This document shows, in pieces, positions 46,255 through 56,500 of a DNA stretch of 64,000 nt. The translations under genes and the position numbers were made by a program. Position 1 is the stretch's first letter. Each line of letters starts with the position of its first letter. This DNA is from Rothia mucilaginosa. Lineage in GTDB: Bacteria > Actinomycetota > Actinomycetes > Actinomycetales > Micrococcaceae. The stretch spans positions 401,177 to 465,176 of the forward strand of contig NZ_JVSP01000002.1 of assembly GCF_001061665.1 (NCBI RefSeq), read 5' to 3'. The notes under the pieces are model-generated. The model saw only the letters and a list, made by a program, of their open reading frames with translations, was not told the origin of the DNA and ran no database searches.

Positions 46255-47259
46255 TTAGCCCTGCGGTCCGCTCATGAGCGGGGGAGTGTCCTCCTGGCCG
46301 AGTAGCTCGCCCGAGGAACGCAAATCGTCCTGAATATCCAGGAGCATCGACACCGCGTGGGTCGCGCCGTCCTTATCGTCGGTCTCGACCGTGTGGGTGA
46401 GCCACTGGGCCACCGCGAACTCGGCGTAGAAGTTCGCGCGCTGCGCCAGGTAAGCGTCGGGTAGCTGCGGCATCTGCTGACGGTACACCTCCACAGCCTC
46501 GTCGGTGAAGTCGATATCCTCGCACGAGTACAGCCACGCGAAGTCCTGCGCGGGGTCGCCCACGTGCACGTCGGACCAGCCGGTCACCTCGACGATGCGC
46601 GCCTCGGAGGGGGTCACCTCCAGCACCAGGTTCTCGGCCCCCATATCGCCGTGCACCACGCGCGGGCGGAACTGCCACATTGGGCCGGGGGAGAGGACCG
46701 CCTGCCAGTGCGCGAGCAGGTCGGCGGGCACCTTGCCGGTGGCGGCGGCGCGCTCGAGCTCGGCAATCTTGCGGCGGCGAATCTGCTCCGAAGAATAGGA
46801 GGGCAGGTCGGCCTCGTAGATGATGTCCTCGGGCATCACATGCAGGGTGGCAATATCCTTGGCGATAATCGCGGCCAGGGAGGGACGCCCCTGAGCGACC
46901 TCGCGGCGGCTCAGCTCGGCAAGCTGGTCCACGTCGTAGACGGAGCCGGGAATGTGCGTGTACACGAAAACATTGCCGCCGGCGTACGGCACGATGCCGG
47001 CGACCGTGGGCACGGCGAAGGGCAGGCGGGCGCGCAGGCCGGGGCTGAAGGACTGCAGGATGAGGTGCTCGGCCTCCAGACGCATGCTGGCATCGGGACG
47101 GCGCGGGGCGCGCACACGCCAGCGGCGACCGGCCGAGTCGGCGATGATTGCCGAGTCGAAGTCGCCGCTATCTTCGCGGACCGCCTCGGCGCCGACGGGG
47201 TAGATTCCGGGCACTCCGGCAGAGACGATGGCTGCAAGCTGAAGGGGAGATAAAGTCAC
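46255..47259 (-). CDS. APH-family phosphotransferase-like protein
   Basis: 334 residues of the aminoglycoside/macrolide phosphotransferase fold. The catalytic loop VVHGDMGAEN spans residues 201-210 and GDPAQDFAWLY follows at 234-244. The residues normally forming I-D-W with the metal-binding Asp read T-G-W (226-228), so that Asp is missing. The family often annotates as macrolide phosphotransferase, but a chromosomal repair neighbourhood gives no sign of drug resistance. The GTG start has TAACCT 6 nt upstream. Confidence 0.78.
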   Translation of the reverse strand: MTLSPLQLAAIVSAGVPGIYPVGAEAVREDSGDFDSAIIADSAGRRWRVRAPRRPDASMRLEAEHLILQSFSPGLRARLPFAVPTVAGIVPYAGGNVFVYTHIPGSVYDVDQLAELSRREVAQGRPSLAAIIAKDIATLHVMPEDIIYEADLPSYSSEQIRRRKIAELERAAATGKVPADLLAHWQAVLSPGPMWQFRPRVVHGDMGAENLVLEVTPSEARIVEVTGWSDVHVGDPAQDFAWLYSCEDIDFTDEAVEVYRQQMPQLPDAYLAQRANFYAEFAVAQWLTHTVETDDKDGATHAVSMLLDIQDDLRSSGELLGQEDTPPLMSGPQG

Positions 47260-47682
47260 GGGTTAAGGTTACCAAACCATATGAGCACCCCGAGCCTTTC
47301 ACCGTATGTTTATGCTGACTAGTGAAGAAAGTTTTGGGTGATGCGCGGCCTGCCGGCGGGCGGAATCCCGGGGGAACGCATCACCACGCATTTCGCCGTC
47401 CGCGCACGGCCGCCCGCAAGTAGCCGCCGCGGCCGATTCCCTGCGGTTCCCCGCGGGCAGGGGCGCAACGAAGGGGCAGGTTCTTGGGGCACGGGCGCGC
47501 TTGCGGTGAACGGGTGCGCGCCCGGGCCTGCTGCGATGTTCGGCAGGGAATACAATGGAAGACCGGGCAATAGCGGCGCCGACCTTCCCGGTCCCGCCCC
47601 GTACATCCCGTACGCCCAGCCCGCAGAACCAGCACAGATTCAGCGCGAATCCAGCAACCGCGCCGAGCCCCGATGGAGAACG
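47260..47682. other. Intergenic region before the UvrD2-like gene
   Basis: About 420 bases between divergent genes. It holds the phosphotransferase -10 box and a TACAAT at 47551-47556, which would give a leader of about 120 nt for the helicase. An open frame continues upstream from the helicase start but shows no conserved features and is not used. Confidence 0.4.
47266..47271 (-). promoter_or_regulatory. -10 box of the phosphotransferase-like gene
   Basis: TAACCT on the minus strand, 6 nt before the GTG start; no SD. Confidence 0.55.
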
Positions 47683-49632
47683 ATGACCGCACTACCCCCG
47701 CAGCCGCAGCACGCACTCTCCGCTGACGATATCCTCGCGGGCCTCGACCCCGACCAGCGCGCGGTCGCCACCGAGCTCGACGGGCCCATGCGCGTGCTCG
47801 CCGGTGCCGGCACCGGCAAGACCCGCGCGATTACGCACCGCATCGCCTACGGCATCGCGATTGGCCGCTACCAGGGCCCGCGCGTGCTCGCCCTGACCTT
47901 CACCCTGCGCGCGGCCGAAGAGATGCGCACCCGCCTTCAGCAGCTCGGCGCGTTCGGCGTGCAGGCGCGCACCTTCCACTCGGCGGCCCTGCGCCAGCTC
48001 ACCTACTTCTGGCCGCAGGTCGTGGGCGGCACCTTCCCCTCCATCGTGCAGAACAAGGCGGCGCTCATCACCGAGGCCGCGAACCGTCTGCGCATCAGCA
48101 CAGACCGTTCCCTGCTGCGCGATTTGGCGTCGCTGATTGAGTGGGCGAAGGTTCAGCTGCTCACCCCCGACACCCTCATGCAGCGCCTGAGCGAGAAACA
48201 GCTGCCCTCGGCGATTACCCCGCAGAACATGCAGCGCATCTTCCAAGCCTACGAAGATCTCAAGGACGAGCGTAACCTCATCGACTTTGAGGACGTGCTG
48301 CTACTGACCATCGCCATGCTCGAGGAGGACGAGAAGCTCGCTGCGACCGTGCGCCAGCAGTACCGCCACTTCGTGGTGGACGAGTACCAGGACGTCTCCC
48401 CGCTGCAGCAGCGCCTGCTGGACGTGTGGCTGGGCGGCCGCGACGACATCTGCGTGGTGGGCGACGCCTCCCAGACGATTTACTCCTTCACCGGCGCGAC
48501 CAGCCGCTACCTGCTGGAGTTCCCGCGACGCTACCGCGGGGCGCACACGGTCAAGCTGACCCGCGACTACCGCTCCCACTCGCAGGTGGTGGAGCTCGCG
48601 AACCGCCTGCTGGCCGCCCGCCGCCCGCACCCCGATTCGAGCCCGCACTCCTGGGCACCGCCGCTGGAACTGATGTCTCAGCGCGGCCCCGGCGTGGACG
48701 TGGAGTGGTTCGGCTACGCGGACGACGAGCAGGAAGCCGCCGGCATCGCCGAGGATATCCGCGACCTCATCGACAAGGAGGGGGCGGCCCCCGCCGAGAT
48801 TGCGGTGCTCTTCCGCACGAACGCCCAGTCGGCGGCGATTGAGTCGGCACTGTCCGCCGCCCACATCCCGTACCAGCTGCGCGGCGCGGAGCGCTTCTTC
48901 GAACGCCCCGAGGTCAAGCAGGCCATGCTCGCCCTGCGCGGCTCAGCCAAGTCCACCGACGGCACCGAAGACGTCACCCGCTACACCCGCGACGTGCTCG
49001 GCGGCCTCGGCTACAAGGAGGAGGGCCCCCTCTCGGGAGGCGCCACCCGCCAGAAGTGGGAATCCCTCGCCGCACTCGTGCACATGGTCGACATGATGGC
49101 GCAGAACCGTCAGGAGCAGCTGAAGGAGCACCGCGCCAACCCGCGCCCTGGTGTGCCCGAGCCGCTGCCGCTGACCATGCACGAGGTCGTGGCGACCCTG
49201 AACCACCGTAGCGAGTTCAACGAGGCCCCGCAGATGAACGGCGTAACCCTCGCCTCCCTGCACGCGGCCAAGGGCCTGGAGTGGGATGCCGTGTTCCTGT
49301 GCGGCCTCAACGAGGGCCTCATGCCCATTACCTTCGCGACCACCCCGGATGAGGTGGACGAGGAGCGCCGCCTGCTGTACGTGGGCATCACGCGCGCCCG
49401 CAAGTACCTGTGGCTGACCTGGACCATGACCCGCACCGTGGGCGGCCGCGGTCAGCGGAAGCGCTCGCGTTTCCTGGATGACATTGACCCGGCCAAGCGC
49501 CGCCGCCCCGCCGCAAGCGGCTACTCGAGCGGCTACGGAGGAGCGGCCCGCGGCGCGCGCGGGAACCACTCGTACGGGAACCGCTCGCAGGGCCGTCACC
49601 AGAAGGGAGAGGACTATGGCTCAGCGTTTTAA
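47683..49632 (+). CDS. uvrD2: UvrD2-like ATP-dependent DNA helicase
   Basis: A 649-residue SF1A helicase. Motifs: VLAGAGTGKTRAI (I), VVDEYQDVSPLQ (II), VVGDASQTIYSFTGA (III), LASLHAAKGLEWDAVF (V) and LLYVGITRARKYLWL (VI). The C-terminal 50 residues are Gly/Ser/Tyr-rich, and no tetracysteine module is visible. UvrD2 rather than UvrD1 is inferred from neighbours (adnAB, APH-like, metallopeptidase). The ATG has GGAGA just upstream; a longer frame is ignored. Confidence 0.85.
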   Translation: MTALPPQPQHALSADDILAGLDPDQRAVATELDGPMRVLAGAGTGKTRAITHRIAYGIAIGRYQGPRVLALTFTLRAAEEMRTRLQQLGAFGVQARTFHSAALRQLTYFWPQVVGGTFPSIVQNKAALITEAANRLRISTDRSLLRDLASLIEWAKVQLLTPDTLMQRLSEKQLPSAITPQNMQRIFQAYEDLKDERNLIDFEDVLLLTIAMLEEDEKLAATVRQQYRHFVVDEYQDVSPLQQRLLDVWLGGRDDICVVGDASQTIYSFTGATSRYLLEFPRRYRGAHTVKLTRDYRSHSQVVELANRLLAARRPHPDSSPHSWAPPLELMSQRGPGVDVEWFGYADDEQEAAGIAEDIRDLIDKEGAAPAEIAVLFRTNAQSAAIESALSAAHIPYQLRGAERFFERPEVKQAMLALRGSAKSTDGTEDVTRYTRDVLGGLGYKEEGPLSGGATRQKWESLAALVHMVDMMAQNRQEQLKEHRANPRPGVPEPLPLTMHEVVATLNHRSEFNEAPQMNGVTLASLHAAKGLEWDAVFLCGLNEGLMPITFATTPDEVDEERRLLYVGITRARKYLWLTWTMTRTVGGRGQRKRSRFLDDIDPAKRRRPAASGYSSGYGGAARGARGNHSYGNRSQGRHQKGEDYGSAF

Positions 49633-50248
49633 ACGAGAGATTCTGCCGGCCACGGCGGATCGCCCGCAGATTGAGCTGGTCCGCTCGGCCCGCCGCACCC
49701 GCACCATCAGCATGCAGCGCGACGGCGTGGACGAGCACGGCAACCCCGCGTACCGCCTGCTCATTCCCGCCGCGAGCACGAGCGAGGAGATAGACGAGCA
49801 TATTGCCCGCCTGCTGCCGCGTATTCAGCGTCGCGCCGCCCGCCGTGAGCACGCCGCGCAGCTGAATGTCACCGACGAGTACCTGCACGAGCGGGCCAGC
49901 CTGCTGGTGCGCGCCTACCTGCCGGAGCTGGAGGGCACCGAGCAGTTCAAACGGCTCTCGATTCGCTGGGTGAGCAACCAGCGTCAGCGCTGGGGTTCGG
50001 CGACCTACGCGACCGCGCAGATTCGCATCTCCTCGGAGCTGCAGGGGGTTCCGGAGTACGCGCTGGATTCGGTGGTGCACCACGAGCTGTGCCATCTGCT
50101 GCAGCCGAACCATTCGCGCTCCTTCCGCACCCTGGAGGCGCGTTACCCGCAGCTGGAGCGTGCCCGCGCCTTCCTGGACGGGTACGCGATGGGGCGCTCG
50201 CGGGCCGAAGGCTCGCGCGGCGAGCGCGGCGAAAACAGCGCCGGATAG
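49616..50248 (+). CDS. YgjP/M48-type metallopeptidase
   Basis: 210 residues. Conserved RWVSNQRQRWGSAT and the zinc motif HHELCHLLQPNHSRSF (an HExxH motif reading HELCH, with a third His ligand) define the YgjP-like metal-dependent hydrolase family. Its substrate is unknown. It overlaps the helicase gene by 17 nt with GAGAGG 3 nt before the ATG, so the two are coupled. Confidence 0.85.
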   Translation: MAQRFKREILPATADRPQIELVRSARRTRTISMQRDGVDEHGNPAYRLLIPAASTSEEIDEHIARLLPRIQRRAARREHAAQLNVTDEYLHERASLLVRAYLPELEGTEQFKRLSIRWVSNQRQRWGSATYATAQIRISSELQGVPEYALDSVVHHELCHLLQPNHSRSFRTLEARYPQLERARAFLDGYAMGRSRAEGSRGERGENSAG

Positions 50249-50304
50249 GGCTTTTTCCGAAAACTAATAAGCAAAAAACAAACCGGCAGAACCAGCCGGA
50301 AATA

Positions 50305-50350
50305 CTCGAGCGGGGGTGGCTTGTGCGTTCACAAGCCACCCCCGCTCGAG
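50305..50350. terminator. Bidirectional terminator
   Basis: A perfect 21-bp stem and 4-base loop, with a T-rich tract on the plus side and an A-rich one on the left, between convergent genes. Confidence 0.92.
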
Positions 50351-50393
50351 GTTTCAGTATTATTTTGCCGGTCTATCGGGGTAGTCCCCGCGG

Positions 50394-51857
50394 TTACTTC
50401 TCTTCGGGAGCCTCGCCGAAGCCGCCGTCCAGCAGCTTCTGCAGCTCAGACTCGAAGTCCACGTCATCCAGGCTGATTTCGTTCATGCGCGCGTCGTATG
50501 CGGTGAAGTCTTCCAGCTCGGCGGGGGTGGGCAGGGTCTCCGGGGTGTCCCAGAGGCCGTCGCGGGCCTCGATGCCGTGGGAGTTTTCGTACCAGCGCCA
50601 GAACTGCTGTGCCTCACGCACCAGGCGCGGGCGCAGTTCCAAGCCGACCAGGTTCTCGAAGACCTGCTCGCTGGGGCCGCCGTCGATGCGGCGGCGGGCC
50701 ATGATTTCGGTCAGCTGCGGAGCCTTGGGCAGGTTGCGGGTGGCGTCCTCGGTCACGACGGACACCCAACCCTCGATGAGGGCCAGTAAACCCTCGAGAC
50801 GCTGAACGGCCAGCTCCTGGTCCTCGGTGCGCTGGGGGCTGAACATGCCGCCCTCGAAGGCCTCCTGAACGGCCTCGGGGTCGTTCATGTCCACCTGGGA
50901 GGCGGCGTCCTGCATACGGTTCATGTCCACGCGAATACCGCGGGCGAAACGGGCAACGAGCTGGACCAGGTCCTCACGCAGCCAGGGGTTGGCCTTGTGC
51001 AGGCGAATCAGCGCGGCCTCGCGAACGGCCAGGTAGAGCAGAACCTCCTGCGGCGGCACCTCGATGTCGTCCGCGAGCTGCTGGTAGCCGTTGGGCAGCA
51101 GTGCGGAGTGGCCGGGGGCGAGGGGGAAGCCCACATCGGTGGAGGAGTACACCTCACCGGCGAGCTTCGCGAGGGCCTGGGCCATCTGGGCGCCAAAGAT
51201 CATGGCGCCAACGTTGTTCAGGAATCCGCTGTTGAAGATGGCGGCGATTTCTTCGGGCAGCTCGTCCGCGGGGCCGGGCATGACCATGGCCTGGGTGACC
51301 TCGGCGGCCACGGGCTCGACCATCTCGCGCCAGGAGTCGAAGGACTCCTCAACCCATTCGGCCTTGGACCAGGCCTGCACGGGCAGGTTGTGACGCTCGA
51401 TGGAGGTGACCGCATCCAGCCACAGGTCGGCCAGGTTGGCAGCGTCCTCGACGGCGCGCTTGAGGTTTTCGGGAACCGCCGGGTCTTCGCCCATGGAGGC
51501 GAGCATCTGGCGGGTCTGGTTCTTGACGTTGGTCCAGTTCACGCCGCTAGGGCTGGATTCGTCGGATGCGCCGGCAAACATGGCCTGCACCTGCGAGAAC
51601 ATGCCCTGCAGCATAGCGGGGTCGAAGCTGATGCCCATGTTCTTGAGGTCCTCGGGATCGATGTTAATGCCGAAGGGGTTCTGCCCGCCCTCACCGAAGA
51701 GCGCGCCGAAGGGGTTCTGTGCGTTGGAGGAGGCGCCCTTACCGCCCTGGCCGGTTGCCCCTGCGGAGGGGTCGAAGCCCTGCTCCTGCATCTTCTTCAG
51801 GAATTCTTCGAGGGGGTCACGCTCGTTGGAGGCGTCGCCGTGGTGGTGATCAGACAT
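50394..51857 (-). CDS. DUF2342/zinc-dependent metalloprotease-family protein
   Basis: 487 residues. A disordered N-terminus rich in Gly/Asn (about 1-60) precedes the actinobacterial DUF2342 domain. The stretch YLAVREAALIRLHKANPWL corresponds to the family segment I recall as REAAHxRL, with Leu where His is expected, and the later LLALIEGWVSVV is conserved. Activity is therefore uncertain. It neighbours the PDZ protease gene, as in mycobacteria. AAAGG lies 6 nt before the ATG. Confidence 0.8.
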   Translation of the reverse strand: MSDHHHGDASNERDPLEEFLKKMQEQGFDPSAGATGQGGKGASSNAQNPFGALFGEGGQNPFGINIDPEDLKNMGISFDPAMLQGMFSQVQAMFAGASDESSPSGVNWTNVKNQTRQMLASMGEDPAVPENLKRAVEDAANLADLWLDAVTSIERHNLPVQAWSKAEWVEESFDSWREMVEPVAAEVTQAMVMPGPADELPEEIAAIFNSGFLNNVGAMIFGAQMAQALAKLAGEVYSSTDVGFPLAPGHSALLPNGYQQLADDIEVPPQEVLLYLAVREAALIRLHKANPWLREDLVQLVARFARGIRVDMNRMQDAASQVDMNDPEAVQEAFEGGMFSPQRTEDQELAVQRLEGLLALIEGWVSVVTEDATRNLPKAPQLTEIMARRRIDGGPSEQVFENLVGLELRPRLVREAQQFWRWYENSHGIEARDGLWDTPETLPTPAELEDFTAYDARMNEISLDDVDFESELQKLLDGGFGEAPEEK

Positions 51858-52067
51858 CTGAAACCTTTCCTAATCCGAAGGTGGGCACAGCCGGCCCGCT
51901 CGCTGTCCAGCCTACCGATTTTTGCTGTGAATTTCCCGTGTCGGCGCCTCGGATGCGCCTTAATCAGCTGAGGGCTCACAAGCGGGTCTTCACCCGGTTT
52001 ACCCCCGACCTTACCCCCGGCAGGGGGATTGACCAGAAAAGGTGTGTTGATGAGGACGTTCATCCGG

Positions 52068-52073
52068 TAGTCT
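52068..52073 (+). promoter_or_regulatory. -10 box of the PDZ-S16 protease gene
   Basis: TAGTCT, 7 nt before the ATG; a TTGATG lies 15 bases upstream as a possible -35. Leaderless mRNA predicted. Confidence 0.6.
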
Positions 52074-52080
52074 AGAAAAC

Positions 52081-53304
52081 ATGACTAAGCCCACCTCACC
52101 GTCCGAATCCGAGAAGTCCTCATCGAAGGCTTCCGCCGAGTCCTCAGCTCATCGCCGTAAGCACGGATCGCGTAGCCGCGAGCGCCGCTTCAACCTGCGT
52201 TCCGTGAGCGCCGTGGCGACCTGCGCGTTGCTGGCCGGTGCGTTTGTCCTGCCCAGCTCGTACGTGAAGGAGGGCCCCGGACCGCTCTTTGACGTGCTCG
52301 GCACCTACCAGGATAAGGACGTCATCGAGGTTTCGGGCGCCCCCAGCTATAAGACCTACGGCAAGCTCAACATGACCACGGTGTCGGTGGCGGGCGGCCC
52401 GTACACTGAGCTGTCCGGCGCGGAGGCTTTCTACGGGTGGCTGGCTTTTGACGGCAACCGCAGCCTCGTGGTGCCCACCGACGCCCTGTACCCGCACGTG
52501 AGCCACGAGACGGCCACGGCCGAAACCGGCGCGCAGATGGCCGATTCGCAGACGCAGGCGAAGGTCGCGGCCATGCGTCACCTGAAGATGCAGGTGACCG
52601 AGAAGGTGCTGGTGAACACGACCGTTGAGGGTTCTCCCGCGGCGGGCGTGCTGGAGAGCGGCGACCGCCTCCTGAAGGTGGGGGACAAGCAGATCACCAC
52701 CCTCAAAGACGTGTCGCAGGCGGTAAACGCCTCGAACGGCTCGCCGATTCAGGTGACGGTTGAGCGCGACGGCCAGCAGCGCACGGTGACGCTGAACCCG
52801 GTGCGTTCGGCCGAGGGCGACCGCTGGGTCGTGGGCATCAGCCTGAAGCAGAGCTACGATTTGCCGGCGCAGGTGCAGTACAACCTGGACGGCGTGGGCG
52901 GCCCGAGCGCGGGCCTGATGCTGGCCCTCGGCACGGTGGATAAGCTGAGTGAGGGCACCCTGCTGGCAGACGAGGACGCCGGCGGCGACCCCTACCGCAG
53001 CTACGTGTCGGGTACCGGCACGATTGATGCGAACGGTAATGTTGGCGCGATTGGCGGCATCAAGTACAAGATTTTGGCGACGGGCCGCTACGGCGCGCGC
53101 TACTTCCTGGCCCCCAAGGAGAATTGCGATTCGGTCCTGAAGATGCAGGAGCAGGATCCCTCGATGCTCAACTACTATCATGCCGGCCAGGTGCGTGGCA
53201 CGATGGTGGTGGTCCCGGTTTCGACGCTGGACGAGGCGGTGCAGGTCGTGGGCGCCATTAAGTCTGGCGCCCCCGATGATTCGCTGCCGCGCTGCGGATC
53301 CTAA
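52081..53304 (+). CDS. PDZ-domain Lon-like (S16) membrane protease
   Basis: 407 residues. A Ser/Lys/Arg-rich cytoplasmic N-terminus, one membrane helix (about 40-60), a PDZ domain (about 175-255) and a C-terminal S16 domain. The catalytic Ser is in DGVGGPSAGLMLAL and the Lys in GAIGGIKYKILA, the Ser-Lys dyad of Lon. This is the YlbL-like arrangement for processing extracytoplasmic substrates; the targets are unknown. Single gene with its own terminator. Confidence 0.9.
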   Translation: MTKPTSPSESEKSSSKASAESSAHRRKHGSRSRERRFNLRSVSAVATCALLAGAFVLPSSYVKEGPGPLFDVLGTYQDKDVIEVSGAPSYKTYGKLNMTTVSVAGGPYTELSGAEAFYGWLAFDGNRSLVVPTDALYPHVSHETATAETGAQMADSQTQAKVAAMRHLKMQVTEKVLVNTTVEGSPAAGVLESGDRLLKVGDKQITTLKDVSQAVNASNGSPIQVTVERDGQQRTVTLNPVRSAEGDRWVVGISLKQSYDLPAQVQYNLDGVGGPSAGLMLALGTVDKLSEGTLLADEDAGGDPYRSYVSGTGTIDANGNVGAIGGIKYKILATGRYGARYFLAPKENCDSVLKMQEQDPSMLNYYHAGQVRGTMVVVPVSTLDEAVQVVGAIKSGAPDDSLPRCGS

Positions 53305-53363
53305 CGTGCAGCTCTAACGGGCAACCCCTGACGAACGCGGGCGCTTCCCTCCGGGAGGCTTCG

Positions 53364-53389
53364 GGCCCCGGCTCACTCGAGCCGGGGCC
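53364..53389 (+). terminator. Terminator after the PDZ-S16 gene
   Basis: A perfect 11-bp stem (GGCCCCGGCTC and complement), 4-base loop, weak T-rich tail. Confidence 0.75.
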
Positions 53390-53548
53390 TTCGTTATGCG
53401 CGGTGACCGCCTCGCGACCGGTGAGCGTGTGTGCGAATAGTGGGATAGCGGGCGAACGACCCCTCCTCTGACGTCATGTCGACGTTCGTTCCTCCAACCT
53501 CTGCGATACTTAAGGTAAGGAACATTTTGAAATGATGAGCGAGGAATT

Positions 53549-56500
53549 GTGTCTGAGTCGACCGATAAGACCCCACGCCCACAGAAGAAGGAACGAGCAA
53601 AGAAGCGTCGCAGCCCTCTACTGATGACGATTGTGGTTGTCGCGGTTCTGATTGCCGCATTTGTGGGACTATCCCAGGTGTACACGGACTGGCTGTGGTT
53701 TGACCAGCTGGGCTATAGCACCGTCTTCACCACCCAGATTCTTTTGAAGGCCGCGGTGTTCGTTGTGGCCGCCCTCGTGGTGGCCCTGCCGCTGTGGGCC
53801 TCCATGACCTACGCGGTCCGCCACGCGGATGTTCTGCCCGCCACCCGCGAGCAGAACGCGAAGGATGAGGCCGGCCCGAACCAGAGCGTCCCGACGAGCG
53901 CCTCGGATGCGACCGAGCAGATGCTCCGCGACGTGTTCGGCCAGCAGCGTGCCGAGGATAGCATGCGCCGCTACCACGAGAGCGTGGATAAGGCGCGTAA
54001 GCTTTTGCTGATTGCGGTTCCGCTGCTACTGGGCCTGTTTATTGCCTCGGCAACGATGTCGCAGTGGAGCACGGTCGCCCTTTTCTTCAACCAGCAGTCT
54101 TTCGGCAAGACCGACCCGGAATTCGGCCTGGACTACGGCTTCTTCGTGTTTGTGCTGCCCTTCCTGCGCGTGGTGGTGTCGCTGGTGACCTCCTCCGTGG
54201 CGCTCGCCGCGGTGGCCGGCCTGTTCATGCACTACTTCTACGGCGGCATTAAGGTGCAGCCGGGCGGCGTGACCACGACTCACGCTTTCCGCCGTCACGC
54301 GGCCGTGCTTGCCGTCGTGTTTGTTCTGACCCGCGCGGTGAGCTTCTGGCTGGACCGTTACTCGTCCACCCAGCAGCAGGCCGGACGCTGGGCCGGCGCC
54401 ATGTACACGGACGTGAACGCATCCATTCCCGTGAGCGCCATCTTGGCGGTTTCGGCGTTGCTGGTGTCGTTCATGTTCATTGCTGCCGCGGTGAAGAATC
54501 ACTGGCGTCTGCCGCTGATTAGCACCGCAATGCTGGCGGTCGTATCGCTGGTGGCCGGTGGCCTGTACCCGTGGGTTGTGCAGCGTTTCCAGGTGGTTCC
54601 GAACGAGCAGGGCGCGCAGTCGCAGTTTATTCAGCGCAATATTGATGCGACCCGCTACGCCTACGGCCTGGACAAGATTGAGACCACCCCGTACGACGCG
54701 ACCATCGACACTCGCGCCGGTGCCCTGAGCTCTTCGAGCGCGACCATCGCGAACATTCGTCTGCTGGATCCGAACGTGGTTTCCTCCGCGTTCGCGCAGA
54801 TGCAGCAGTTCCGCCCGTACTACCGCTTCGAGTCGCAGCTGGCGGTGGACCGTTACACCGTGGGTAACACCACGCAGGACACCGTGCTGGCGGCCCGCGA
54901 GCTGAACCCCACGCAGACCAACGGCGATTCCTGGTACAACCGCCACGTGGTGTACACCCACGGCTACGGCGTGATTGCCGCGTACGGTAACCAGGTGGAT
55001 TCGGCGGGTAACCCCAAGTTCTTGCAGTCCGGCATTAAGGCGACCGGTACCCTGAGCGAGGATTACGAGCCGCGCATCTACTTCGGCATGAGCTCGCCGG
55101 AGTACTCGATTGTGGGCGGTAGGGGCGACACCCTGGAGCTGGACCGTCCGCTCTCTGCTGACGAGACGAAAGCCTCCGACGCGAAGTACACCTTCTCGGG
55201 TAACGGCGGCCCCCGCGTCGATTCGATGCTGGCCCGTCTGTCCTACGCGATTAAGTTCCAGTCTTCCGACATTCTGCTCTCGGATGCGGTGCGCGACGGC
55301 TCACAGATTCTGTACGAACGCAACCCGCTGGACCGCGTGCGCAAGGTGGCCCCGTACCTGACGGTGGATTCCAAGCCGTACCCGGCGATCGTGAATAACC
55401 GCGTGCAGTGGATCGTGGATGCCTACACGACGAGCGACCAGTTCCCCTACGCGCAGGGCAGCTCGCAGGATTCTGCCACCGCGGCGGGGGCTCAGCGCTC
55501 GAAGTCGGTGAACTACATCCGTAACTCGGTGAAGGCCACCGTGGACGCCTACGACGGCTCGGTGACCCTGTACGCCTGGGATGAGGAAGATCCGGTGCTC
55601 AAGGCTTGGCAGAGCGTCTTCCCCGGCACGGTGAAGAGCTATCACGAGATGAACGCTTCGCTCATGAGCCACGTGCGTTACCCGACCGACATGTTCAATA
55701 TTCAGCGCACCATGCTGAATAAGTACCACGTGACGAACGCTCACAGCTTCTACGCGGGCGATGACGTGTGGTCGATTCCGAACGACCCGACCAACGATCG
55801 TAACCAGCCGATTTCGCCGTACTACCTGTCCCTGCAGATGCCCGGGGATTCGCGCGCGCACTTCTCGCTGACGACGACGTTCATTCCTCAGCAGAGCGAT
55901 TCGAACTCTCGTAACGTGATGTACGGCTTCCTGGCCGCTAACGGCGACGCCGGTACCGGTAAGGACGGCGAGCGTAGCCCCGACTACGGCAAGCTGCGTC
56001 TGCTGGAGTTGCCGCGTTCTTCGGTGGTTCCCGGCCCCGGCCAGGCTCAGAACATTTTCAACTCTGATGCTGAGGTGTCGAACCAGCTGAACCTGCTGCG
56101 CCGCGGTTCGTCCGAGGTTATTAACGGCAATATGCTGACTCTGCCGGTGGGCGGCGGCATGTTGTACGTTCAGCCGGTGTACGTGCAGTCGAGCGGTGAC
56201 GCTAAGTACCCGCGTCTGCAGCGTGTGCTGGTGAGCTTCGGCGATAAGGTCGGTTTCGCTCCGACTCTGGAGGAGGCGCTGAACCAGGTGTTCGGCGGCT
56301 CCTCGGGCGCGAAGCTGGACGGTTCGGCGGCTAGCCCCTCGGCTTCTGCCTCCGGCTCCTCTGGTTCTTCGGGTGCTTCGACCGGAGGTTCTTCGGCTTC
56401 GCAGTCTTCGGAGCTGAAGCAGGCTCTGACGGATGCCTCGAAGGCGATGACCGATGCTGATGCGGCGATGAAGAAGGGCGACTGGGCTGCCTACGGTGAG

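Noticed and set aside
46255-47259. Macrolide-resistance determinant
   Set aside because: The fold matches APH enzymes, but a metal-binding Asp is missing and the neighbourhood is chromosomal repair genes, so resistance is not supported.
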